In this document: positions 7,257 through 13,191 of the stretch, in pieces
Layout of the letters: every line of letters begins with the position of its first letter
Position numbering within the stretch: the first letter of the stretch is position 1
Origin: Verrucomicrobiota bacterium
GTDB lineage: Bacteria > Verrucomicrobiota > Verrucomicrobiia > Opitutales > Opitutaceae
Length of the DNA: 21,345 nt
Assembly (NCBI GenBank): GCA_023426435.1
Contig: JAFAAS010000138.1
Coordinates: 1 to 21,345, forward strand
Direction: 5' to 3'
Program-made: the position numbers and the translations under genes
Notes under the pieces: model-generated
Database searches by the model: none
What the model was told of the DNA's origin: nothing
Seen by the model: the letters and a program-made list of their open reading frames with translations, nothing else

Positions 7257-7427
7257 ACATGCCGGACGTTCAGCAACCCGCACGCGCAACGGCTCCCTGA
7301 AAACAGTCGCTTCATCTCAGTGCCCACCCCGTCTGGCGCCGTCGTAATTTTCCCCAGCGCACGCTTGGGACGTTTCATCTCTCGCGATCATTGCTGATTT
7401 TTTCGGGACCCGTTCTTCTTTCGTCAC

Positions 7428-7456
7428 GCCGCCCCAGCTCGAGGGCGGCTTTTTTT
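7428..7456 (+). terminator. Rho-independent terminator directly before the glycan genes
   Basis: The stem GCCGCCC (7428-7434) pairs with GGGCGGC (7443-7449) around an 8-nt loop and is followed by seven T residues (7450-7456). It should end transcription coming from the kinase operon. The T run touches the ATG at 7457, so either the glycan genes start downstream of it or the hairpin acts as an attenuator for them. Confidence 0.75.
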
Positions 7457-8689
7457 ATGCTGCTCGCATCGACCGCGTCACCCGCTCTCAAAATGCGCCG
7501 CGCGCTCGGTCGCTTGCGCCGTTCCTCCGCGGTGGAGAATACCGCCAACTTCTTCGCGCTCCATCGCCGGCGCGCTCAACAACGCCTCCACGGCCGCTTC
7601 GTTCGCGGCACTTGGTTGCACACGGCCGATTATCTTTCCGCTCATCGCGACCGCGGCACGTATCATCCCAGCGCCGAAACGGGCGGCCGCACCTACGTTC
7701 CACCGCCCACATTTCTCCCGTCCACTTCCCTCAGCTCACCGGGAAACCACATTCGCTTCACCCGTCGCCCCGCCGGCATCGCCGAGCTGGTGCGTCCTTG
7801 GATCGTCGGCCACAGCGGCGCCGTCATCGGCAGCGATCGCCACTTGCTCTGGGATCTCTCCTACGAATGGCCGGGACGCCCCCAATCGCACACCACCTAT
7901 CAACTGACCCATCTCGACGCCGTTCCGCTTCCCGGAATCACGCTCACGCTCGCCGCGATGTCCGCGGAAAAAAATTACTTCCATCTCCTCCTCAACAGCC
8001 TCGCTCGCCTCGCCTATCTCTCCGCCCTCCCCGCCCATCTTTCTCCCGATCGCTATCTGATCAGCGGCCGCGTCACCCCCTTCATCTCCGAAGCGCTCGC
8101 CCTTTTCCGAATCGACCGCGCTCGCATCGTCGGCACCGCCGACTTTCCCGCCTCGCGTCCCGAAATCCTCGTCGCTCCGCCGCTCGTGAATCACCCGTTC
8201 GTGGTGCCCGCACACGTTTGCGAATTCCTTCACCGCTCCATCGTCGGCTCACGTCCCGTCACCCCTCCACGCCGCCGCATTTTCATCGATCGCTCCGACG
8301 CGCCTTACCGCCGCATCGCAAATTTCGACAACCTTCTTCCCACGCTCGATTCCCTCGGCCTTGAACCCATCCAGCTCGCCGGCCGCAGCCTCGCCGAACA
8401 AGCCGCTCTCTTCCACGACGCCGCACTCGTCGTCGCCAATCACGGCGCCGCCCTTTCCAACCTCGTCTTCTGCCGCCCAGGCACCCGCGTCATCCAGATT
8501 CTCGCCCCCGGCATGATGGAGCGCGAATACCGCACCCTCTCCCACCACGGACATCTCCGACACGACTATCTCGTGGCTGAATTCGCCCACTCGTCCGACG
8601 CCCACCTGCCGCGCAAAGACCGCGACCTGATCCTGCCTGCCGACTCCCTCCTTCGCGCCGTCGAATCCAACCGCGCGGTTCCTTTCTGA
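7457..8689 (+). CDS. GT61-family glycosyltransferase (DUF563-like)
   Basis: The 410-residue product matches family 61 glycosyltransferases of capsule and exopolysaccharide pathways. The C-terminal half carries the family pattern: FIDRSDAPYRRIANFDNL, then SLAEQAALFHDAALVVANHGAALSNLVF and CRPGTRVIQI. There is no signal peptide, so a cytoplasmic or peripheral membrane role is expected. The donor and acceptor sugars cannot be read from the sequence. The start is uncertain: ATG 7457 abuts a terminator T run, while ATG 7493 (MRRALGRLRR) is a good alternative. The frame stays open back to a TTG at 7391, but that would pass through the terminator hairpin. The next gene begins 11 nt after the stop, which indicates an operon. 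Confidence 0.88.
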   Translation: MLLASTASPALKMRRALGRLRRSSAVENTANFFALHRRRAQQRLHGRFVRGTWLHTADYLSAHRDRGTYHPSAETGGRTYVPPPTFLPSTSLSSPGNHIRFTRRPAGIAELVRPWIVGHSGAVIGSDRHLLWDLSYEWPGRPQSHTTYQLTHLDAVPLPGITLTLAAMSAEKNYFHLLLNSLARLAYLSALPAHLSPDRYLISGRVTPFISEALALFRIDRARIVGTADFPASRPEILVAPPLVNHPFVVPAHVCEFLHRSIVGSRPVTPPRRRIFIDRSDAPYRRIANFDNLLPTLDSLGLEPIQLAGRSLAEQAALFHDAALVVANHGAALSNLVFCRPGTRVIQILAPGMMEREYRTLSHHGHLRHDYLVAEFAHSSDAHLPRKDRDLILPADSLLRAVESNRAVPF

Positions 8690-8700
8690 CGTTCACCATC

Positions 8701-9504
8701 ATGAACCACACTCCTTCCCGCCCCTCGCTCATCGTCAGCACCTCCGACAATCCCGTCGCCCTCGATCTCGTCCTCCAGGGCGTGAGCCTCCAATCCCGCG
8801 CTCCCGCCGAGCTCCTGATTGCCGACGACGGCTCCGACGATGTCACCAAACAACTGATACAAAAGTGGGCCGCGCGTTTTTCTTTCCCCGTTCAACATTT
8901 CTGGCAGCCGCACATCGGCTTCCGCAAGACCGTCATCCTCAACCGCACCGTCCGCGCCTCCACCGGCGATTACCTCGTCTTCATCGATGGCGATTGCCTC
9001 CCGCACCGCCACTTCATCGCCGATCATCTCCGCCACGCCGAACCGCGCACCTTCGTCCAGGGCCGCCGCGCCGGCATCCGCGCCCGCTACGTTCGTCGCG
9101 TTTCTCCGCCCCACCTTCACCCTCTCTTCCTTTTTCTCACCCGCCGTCTCTACGGTCTGAAACGCGGCCTGCGCCGCCCGTGGCCCATCGTCCGCATCAA
9201 CGACCGCAGTCTCATCCAGGGCTGCAATTTCGCCGTCTGGCGCGACGATTTTGTCCGCGTCAACGGCTACGACGAATCCTTCGTCGGCTGGGGACACGAG
9301 GACACCGAGCTCGCCGAACGGCTCTGCAACTCCGGCCTCACCTGCAAAACGATCGTCGGCCAGGCCATCGTTTACCACCTCGATCACCCGCGCGTCGCCC
9401 GCTACCGCACACACGTCAACGAGCGCATCCTCGAACGCACCAAACGCGAAAAGCGCACCCGCTGCGAACGCGGCATCACCGCCGAATCCACCGCCGCCTC
9501 CTGA
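8701..9504 (+). CDS. GT2-family glycosyltransferase with galactosyltransferase-type C-terminal motif
   Basis: The 267-residue product is a GT-A fold glycosyltransferase that would add a sugar from a nucleotide-sugar donor. The N-terminal nucleotide-binding segment has ADDGS (41-45). The metal-binding DXD motif is DGD at 96-98. The C-terminal acceptor motif is GWGHEDTEL (196-204), as in the chondroitin-synthase and beta-galactosyltransferase group. Family members build polysaccharide or glycoconjugate chains. It has no membrane helix. It lies 11 nt after the GT61 gene and 39 nt before the pyruvyltransferase-family gene, so all three probably act on one glycan. The acceptor is unknown. Confidence 0.92.
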   Translation: MNHTPSRPSLIVSTSDNPVALDLVLQGVSLQSRAPAELLIADDGSDDVTKQLIQKWAARFSFPVQHFWQPHIGFRKTVILNRTVRASTGDYLVFIDGDCLPHRHFIADHLRHAEPRTFVQGRRAGIRARYVRRVSPPHLHPLFLFLTRRLYGLKRGLRRPWPIVRINDRSLIQGCNFAVWRDDFVRVNGYDESFVGWGHEDTELAERLCNSGLTCKTIVGQAIVYHLDHPRVARYRTHVNERILERTKREKRTRCERGITAESTAAS

Positions 9505-9543
9505 ATCGCCCCGCGTCTCTTCGTCCCGCTCCAACCTGTCCGC

Positions 9544-10425
9544 ATGCTTCTCCACTACTACAACGCCCTCCCCAATTTCGGCGACCGCCTCAATCCGTGG
9601 CTCTGGCCCCAGCTTCTTCCGGGCTGTTTCGACACCGACAAATCCACCGTCTTCCTCGGCATCGGCACCATCCTCCAAGACACTTTGCCCAACGCCGACC
9701 GCTACATCGTCCTCGGCTCCGGCACCGGCTACGGCCGCCCGCCCGCGCTCGACGAACGCTGGCGTTTCTACGCCGTCCGCGGCCCGCTCACCGCCCAACT
9801 CCTTTCACTCCCCGACGAAATCGCCGTCACCGATTCCGCCTACCTCCTCCACCAAGTCCCGCTCCCCGCGCCGCTCGATGGTCCTTCCATCGGCTTCATG
9901 CCGCACTGGCGCTCGCTTCGCCGCATCCCCTGGCGCGCCATCTGCGAATGGTCCGGCCTCCGCTTCATCAATCCGATGTGGTCCGTCGAACGCACCCTCG
10001 CTGAACTCCGCGGCTGCGATGTCGTCATCGCCGAAGCCATGCACGGCGCCATCACCGCCGATCTTCTCCGCATCCCGTGGTTCCCCGTCCGCCTCGGCTC
10101 GCACTTCCTCGATTTCAAATGGCGCGACTGGCTCGCTTCCATCGAGGTCGACTGCACCGCCCTTCCACTCACGCCCATGGATCCGTGGTGCGAACACCAG
10201 CCCCGCGACACCCGCCTCGCCAAAGCCGCCCGCCAAACCGTCAACGTGGTCAGCTACTACGTCCGCAGCATCCCGCTTGTATCCGAACTTCGGACACTCC
10301 GCCGCTCCTTCGAACAAAAACAACGCTCCCCCTTCCTCAGCTCCAACCGCGTCTTCGCCAACCGCACCTCCACCCTCGCCTCCCGCCTCGACGCCATCCG
10401 CCACCACCTCCACACCCCCGCCTAA
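9544..10425 (+). CDS. Polysaccharide pyruvyltransferase-family protein
   Basis: The 293-residue product resembles the polysaccharide pyruvyltransferase family, whose members add pyruvate ketals from phosphoenolpyruvate to sugars of exopolysaccharides or cell-wall polymers. Visible marks are the N-terminal NFGD (11-14), FLGIGTIL (37-44), the segment FYAVRGPLTAQLL, IGFMPHW (116-122), and the EAMHGAITADLLRIPW block (164 onward) with the family histidine His167. The ending carries basic helices without membrane segments. It is the last gene of the glycan cassette. Family assignment is good; some members may transfer other groups, so pyruvylation is inferred. Confidence 0.87.
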   Translation: MLLHYYNALPNFGDRLNPWLWPQLLPGCFDTDKSTVFLGIGTILQDTLPNADRYIVLGSGTGYGRPPALDERWRFYAVRGPLTAQLLSLPDEIAVTDSAYLLHQVPLPAPLDGPSIGFMPHWRSLRRIPWRAICEWSGLRFINPMWSVERTLAELRGCDVVIAEAMHGAITADLLRIPWFPVRLGSHFLDFKWRDWLASIEVDCTALPLTPMDPWCEHQPRDTRLAKAARQTVNVVSYYVRSIPLVSELRTLRRSFEQKQRSPFLSSNRVFANRTSTLASRLDAIRHHLHTPA

Positions 10426-10438
10426 CGAGAGAGACTCT

Positions 10439-10464
10439 GATGGAACGCGATGCCCCCACCGCGC
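10439..10464. repeat. Decayed TGGAG-type palindrome after the glycan genes
   Basis: GATGGAACGCGATGCCCCCACCGCGC aligns with the elements at 849 and 7199, but two substitutions break the left arm, so the hairpin is imperfect. It lies 13 bp after the stop of the pyruvyltransferase-family gene. With the 7199 copy it brackets the glycan cassette. Confidence 0.6.
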
Positions 10465-10490
10465 TTTCCACCTCGTCCGCCGCTCCCCCA

Positions 10491-10505
10491 ATCCCACTTT
10501 CGGGA
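10491..10505 (+). promoter_or_regulatory. Candidate upstream activator site 2
   Basis: ATCCCACTTTCGGGA is the second copy of the shared dyad. It ends 100 bp before the GG of the sigma-54 promoter at 10604. A further TCCCG follows at 10514-10518, so CGGGA and TCCCG also form an inverted repeat (10501-10518), which may extend the site. Confidence 0.65.
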
Positions 10506-10523
10506 CACCCCAATCCCGTGATT

Positions 10524-10568
10524 GATGCGCCCACCCCGACGCATCACCCGTCGTAAAATTTCTACGAC
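10524..10568. promoter_or_regulatory. Two further dyads between activator site and sigma-54 promoter
   Basis: GATGCG (10524-10529) pairs with CGCATC (10540-10545). GTCGTA (10550-10555) pairs with TACGAC (10563-10568) around an AT-rich centre. They lie in the DNA that would loop between enhancer and promoter. They could bind another regulator or a DNA-bending protein. I see no copies before the other two promoters. Confidence 0.4.
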
Positions 10569-10603
10569 CTACGCCGCAGCGACTTACCCATTCTTCCGCC
10601 CGC

Positions 10604-10619
10604 TGGCACACCGCGTGCA
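10604..10619 (+). promoter_or_regulatory. Sigma-54 promoter 2 (adaptor and transporter genes)
   Basis: TGGCACA, four bases, then GTGCA; GG at 10605-10606 and GC at 10617-10618 are spaced as in promoter 1. The predicted transcription start near 10630 leaves only about 5 nt before the adaptor ATG at 10635. The window suggests read-through into the ATPase and first permeases, although a hairpin at 12757-12783 may limit it. Confidence 0.78.
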
Positions 10620-10634
10620 AATATCCGCGCACGC

Positions 10635-11888
10635 ATGGACATTCCGCGCCCCGACCAATCGAAAGCCAAACGCAAGAAGCGCATCATCTACGGCTCCATC
10701 GCCGCCCTCGCGCTCATCGGCATCACCGTAGCTCTCGCCCGCCTCAAACCCGCCGCACCCACCGTCGAGCGCAATCTCGTCTGGATCGGCACCGTCACCC
10801 AGGGCCAGATGCTCCGCCAGGTCCGCGGCCTCGGCACCCTCGTTCCCGAGGAAATCACCTGGATCGCCGCGCGCACCCAGGGCCGCGTCGACAAAATCGT
10901 CCTCCGCCCCGGCGCGCCCGTTACGCCCGACAGCGTGATTCTCCTTCTCACCAATCCCGACGTCGTTCGCGCCGCCGACGACGCCGCCTCCCAACTCAAA
11001 GCCGCCGAAGCCGAACTCGCCAATCTCGAGGTCCAACTCCAAAGCACCGTCCTCGCCGCCGAAGCCGCCGCCGCCAGCGCGAAAGCCGACTACGAACAAT
11101 CCCGCCTCCGCGCCGAAGTGAACGAACAGCTCTTCGCCGACGGCCTCGTTTCCTCCCTCGACCTCCAACTTTCCAAGGTCACCGCCGATCAGGCTAACAC
11201 CCGCAATCAAATCGAACAAAAGCGCTACGCCTTCACCAAGGAATCCATCGCCCCCCAACTCGCCGTCAAAGCCGCCGAGGTCGATCGCCTCCGCTCCCAA
11301 GCCAAACTCCGCCAGGAAGAACTCGACGCACTCACCGTTCGCGCCGGCATGAACGGCATCCTCCAAATCCTTCCCGTCGAGGTCGGCGCCCAAGTCCAGC
11401 CCGGCAGCAACCTCGCCCGCGTCGCCGACCCGCTCCGCCTCAAAGCCGAAATTCGCATCGCCGAAACCCAGGCCCGCGACATCGAAATCGGACAACTCGC
11501 CTCCGTCGACACCCGCAACGGCGTCGTCGCCGGCAAGGTCGGCCGCATCGATCCTTCCGTCCAAAACGGCACCGTCACCGTCGACGTCTTCTTCACCGAA
11601 GAACTCCCGCGCGGCGCCCGCCCCGATCTCTCCGTCGACGGCACCATCGAACTCGAACGCCTCGACAACGTCGTTTACGTCCAGCGCCCCGCCTTCGGCC
11701 AGGAACGCTCCACCGTCGGCATCTTCAAACTCGACGCCGACGGCGTTTACGCCACCCGCACCCAAGTCCAGCTCGGTCGCAGTTCCGTGAATACAATCGA
11801 AGTCGTCAACGGACTCGCCCCCGGCGACCGCGTCATCCTCTCCGACATGTCCCAGTGGGACTCCAACGACCGCATCAAACTTAATTAA
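10635..11888 (+). CDS. Periplasmic adaptor (membrane fusion protein, MacA/HlyD type)
   Basis: The 417-residue product joins an inner-membrane transporter to an outer-membrane channel. A basic N-terminus (KAKRKKR) precedes one membrane anchor (about 17-37). Lipoyl-type half motifs (GRVDKIVLRPGAPV, about 85-98, and NGILQILPVEVGAQVQPG, about 237-254) flank a long alpha-helical hairpin (about 115-230, rich in A, E and Q). Beta-barrel and membrane-proximal domains follow. The ATG at 10635 is the only one before the anchor. It lies about 5 nt from the predicted sigma-54 start, so the mRNA would be almost leaderless. The ATPase gene follows after 150 bp. No outer-membrane TolC-type gene is in the window. 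Confidence 0.93.
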   Translation: MDIPRPDQSKAKRKKRIIYGSIAALALIGITVALARLKPAAPTVERNLVWIGTVTQGQMLRQVRGLGTLVPEEITWIAARTQGRVDKIVLRPGAPVTPDSVILLLTNPDVVRAADDAASQLKAAEAELANLEVQLQSTVLAAEAAAASAKADYEQSRLRAEVNEQLFADGLVSSLDLQLSKVTADQANTRNQIEQKRYAFTKESIAPQLAVKAAEVDRLRSQAKLRQEELDALTVRAGMNGILQILPVEVGAQVQPGSNLARVADPLRLKAEIRIAETQARDIEIGQLASVDTRNGVVAGKVGRIDPSVQNGTVTVDVFFTEELPRGARPDLSVDGTIELERLDNVVYVQRPAFGQERSTVGIFKLDADGVYATRTQVQLGRSSVNTIEVVNGLAPGDRVILSDMSQWDSNDRIKLN

Positions 11889-11978
11889 GTCCGACAAGAT
11901 TCTGTAACCTTTCACCCCCTTCCCGTGTTTCGATCCCATCGCCCCGCTTAGCCTCCCAACTCCCAGATCTCAGATTTG

Positions 11979-12038
11979 AAATCCTAAATCTCCCCCCAAC
12001 CCCAAACTCCAAACCCCAAACTCCCAACTCATCCTCCC
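11979..12038 (+). other. G-free low-complexity leader of the ATPase gene
   Basis: The 60 nt before the ATPase ATG contain no G. The sequence is made of C/A-rich units such as CCCCAAACTCC repeated with variation, following an AT-rich imperfect palindrome (AGATTTGAAATC-type, about 11966-11990). No Shine-Dalgarno sequence is possible here. Such a leader would be unstructured in mRNA. Confidence 0.65.
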
Positions 12039-12743
12039 ATGCCAGAATCACTCATCAAACTCGAAGGTGTCACCAAAGTCTTCCTGACCGACGAAGTCGA
12101 AACCCACGCGCTCTCCGGCATCCACATGGAGATCCTCAAGGGCGAATACGTCTCCATCGCCGGCCCATCCGGCTGCGGCAAATCCACCCTCCTCTCCATC
12201 CTCGGCCTCCTCGACTCGCCCACCGACGGCACCTACATGCTCAACGGCCGCCCCGTCCAAGGCCTCTCGCTCCCCGAGCGCGCCCGCATCCGCAACCGCG
12301 AGATCGGTTTCATTTTCCAATCTTTCAATCTCATCGGCGACCTCACCGTTTACGAAAACGTCGAGCTCCCGCTCACCTACCGCGGCATGCCCGCCAGCGA
12401 ACGCAAAGCCGCCGCGATGGAAGCCCTCGAAAAAGTCGGCATGGGCCACCGCGCCAAACACCTCCCCTCCCAACTCTCCGGCGGTCAACAACAGCGCGTC
12501 GCCGTCGCCCGCGCCCTCGCCGGCAAACCCGCCGTCCTCCTCGCCGACGAACCCACCGGCAACCTCGATTCGAAAAACGGCGACGCCGTCATGCAGCTCC
12601 TCTCCGATCTGCACAAGGGCGGCGCCACCATCGTCATGGTCACCCACGACGCCCGCTTCGCCCGCAATGCCGATCGCACCATCCACATTTTCGACGGCCG
12701 CGTCGTCCAGGAACAGGTCGAGTCCGACCCCACCCGTGCCTGA
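12039..12743 (+). CDS. ABC transporter ATPase (MacB/LolD type)
   Basis: The 234-residue cytoplasmic ATPase would power the FtsX-type permeases encoded downstream. All motifs are present: Walker A GPSGCGKST (42-50), Q-loop FQSFNL (Gln94), signature LSGGQ (146-150), Walker B VLLADEPTGNLD (Asp170, Glu171) and H-loop THD (His203). The LADEPTGNLD sequence is typical of the MacB/LolD/FtsE branch, which works by mechanotransmission across the envelope rather than by carrying substrates through the membrane. It is the only ATPase gene in the window, although three permeases follow. A repeat-derived hairpin with a short T run follows its stop codon. Confidence 0.96.
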   Translation: MPESLIKLEGVTKVFLTDEVETHALSGIHMEILKGEYVSIAGPSGCGKSTLLSILGLLDSPTDGTYMLNGRPVQGLSLPERARIRNREIGFIFQSFNLIGDLTVYENVELPLTYRGMPASERKAAAMEALEKVGMGHRAKHLPSQLSGGQQQRVAVARALAGKPAVLLADEPTGNLDSKNGDAVMQLLSDLHKGGATIVMVTHDARFARNADRTIHIFDGRVVQEQVESDPTRA

Positions 12744-12752
12744 TCGCCGCGC

Positions 12753-12783
12753 GTAGCGGCACGCCTCCGCGCGTGCCGTTTTT
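12753..12783 (+). terminator. Repeat-derived hairpin with short T run after the ATPase gene
   Basis: GTAG-headed element with stem CGGCACGC (12757-12764) and GCGTGCCG (12771-12778), 6-nt loop, followed by five T residues. It could terminate or attenuate, giving more adaptor and ATPase than permease mRNA. Strength is uncertain because the T run is short. Confidence 0.6.
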
Positions 12784-12789
12784 CTCCCC

Positions 12790-12984
12790 GTGCCCACCCC
12801 ACGCACCACCCTCTGGTCCCAACGCCACCAACATTGGCTGCGCCACCTCGAGCGGACCAATATCCCCGCGTTCCGCTTCGAACGCCCCAACGGCCCGCGT
12901 CTTCGCAATCTCCCCGACTGGAGTCGTCTTCAGCCGGCCACCGTAGCCACGAGCGTGAGCGAGTGGAAACACGCCGCGCGCTGA
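12790..12984 (+). CDS. Possible small protein or gene remnant
   Basis: A GTG-started frame of 64 codons. The product is rich in R, H and W (WSQRHQHWLRHLERTN at the start) with no signal peptide or membrane segment. The first 50 codons have the C-ending bias of real genes here, but the last part overlaps a repeat element, so the true end may have been replaced. It could be a small gene, a truncated relic or chance. No family is recognised. Confidence 0.3.
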   Translation: MPTPRTTLWSQRHQHWLRHLERTNIPAFRFERPNGPRLRNLPDWSRLQPATVATSVSEWKHAAR

Positions 12985-13069
12985 CCCTCGCACTCTCCCG
13001 TCCGCGGTCATCCCTTTCGCCGCAGCTTTCGCGCGCGCCCCCGTGTGATTCCACCGCGCCCACCGCGCC

Positions 13070-13139
13070 CGTGCTCCTGCTCGTAATCGTGCTCGTGCTC
13101 GCCGGCTCGATCACGAGCACGAGCAAGATCACGAGCACG
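13070..13139. repeat. Inverted hexamer array before permease 1
   Basis: GTGCTC-type units (13070-13102) face GAGCAC/GATCAC units (13108-13139), giving a long hairpin with a very short loop. The segment TGCTCGTAATCGTGCTCG is shared exactly with the array at 15735. It is the left flank of the first permease cassette. Confidence 0.8.
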
Positions 13140-13145
13140 TTCCCG

Positions 13146-13191
13146 CTCTCAACTCCCACTCTCAACTCTCAACCCTCATCTCCCACCTCTC
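13146..13191 (+). other. G-free low-complexity leader of permease 1
   Basis: These 46 nt before the GTG start have no G and consist of CTCAACTC-like repeats. No Shine-Dalgarno sequence is present. The arrangement mirrors the leaders of the ATPase (11979) and permease 3 (18614). Confidence 0.6.

Larger units (their letters stand above)
12744..13191. other. Complex intergenic region between ATPase and permease 1, 448 bp
   Basis: It holds, in order, a repeat-derived terminator-like hairpin (12753-12783), a possible 64-codon ORF (12790-12984) whose end contains a GTAG-headed element (GTAGCCACGAGCGTGAGCG, from 12943), C-rich sequence without recognisable signals, an inverted hexamer array (13070-13139) and a G-free leader (13146-13191). 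I find no sigma-54 promoter here. Expression of permease 1 must come from read-through or from a promoter I cannot recognise. Confidence 0.7.

Noticed and set aside
7404..7408. Possible fourth activator site (TTTTTTCGGGACCC) before the glycan genes
   Set aside because: It has only the GGGA half of the dyad, and no -24/-12 element with correct spacing lies about 100 bp downstream.
7391..7456. TTG-started extension of the GT61 gene
   Set aside because: The extension would run through a clear terminator hairpin and T run, and its residues do not resemble the family.
12758..12771. Possible sigma-54 promoter GGCACG before permease 1
   Set aside because: GG and GC are 11 bp apart instead of 12, there is no TGC-type box, and the sequence is one arm and loop of a palindromic hairpin.
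13070..13139. Hexamer arrays considered as CRISPR or minisatellite
   Set aside because: Units are 6 bp with no unique spacers and no cas genes; they are simple imperfect hexamer repeats, three of them inverted.
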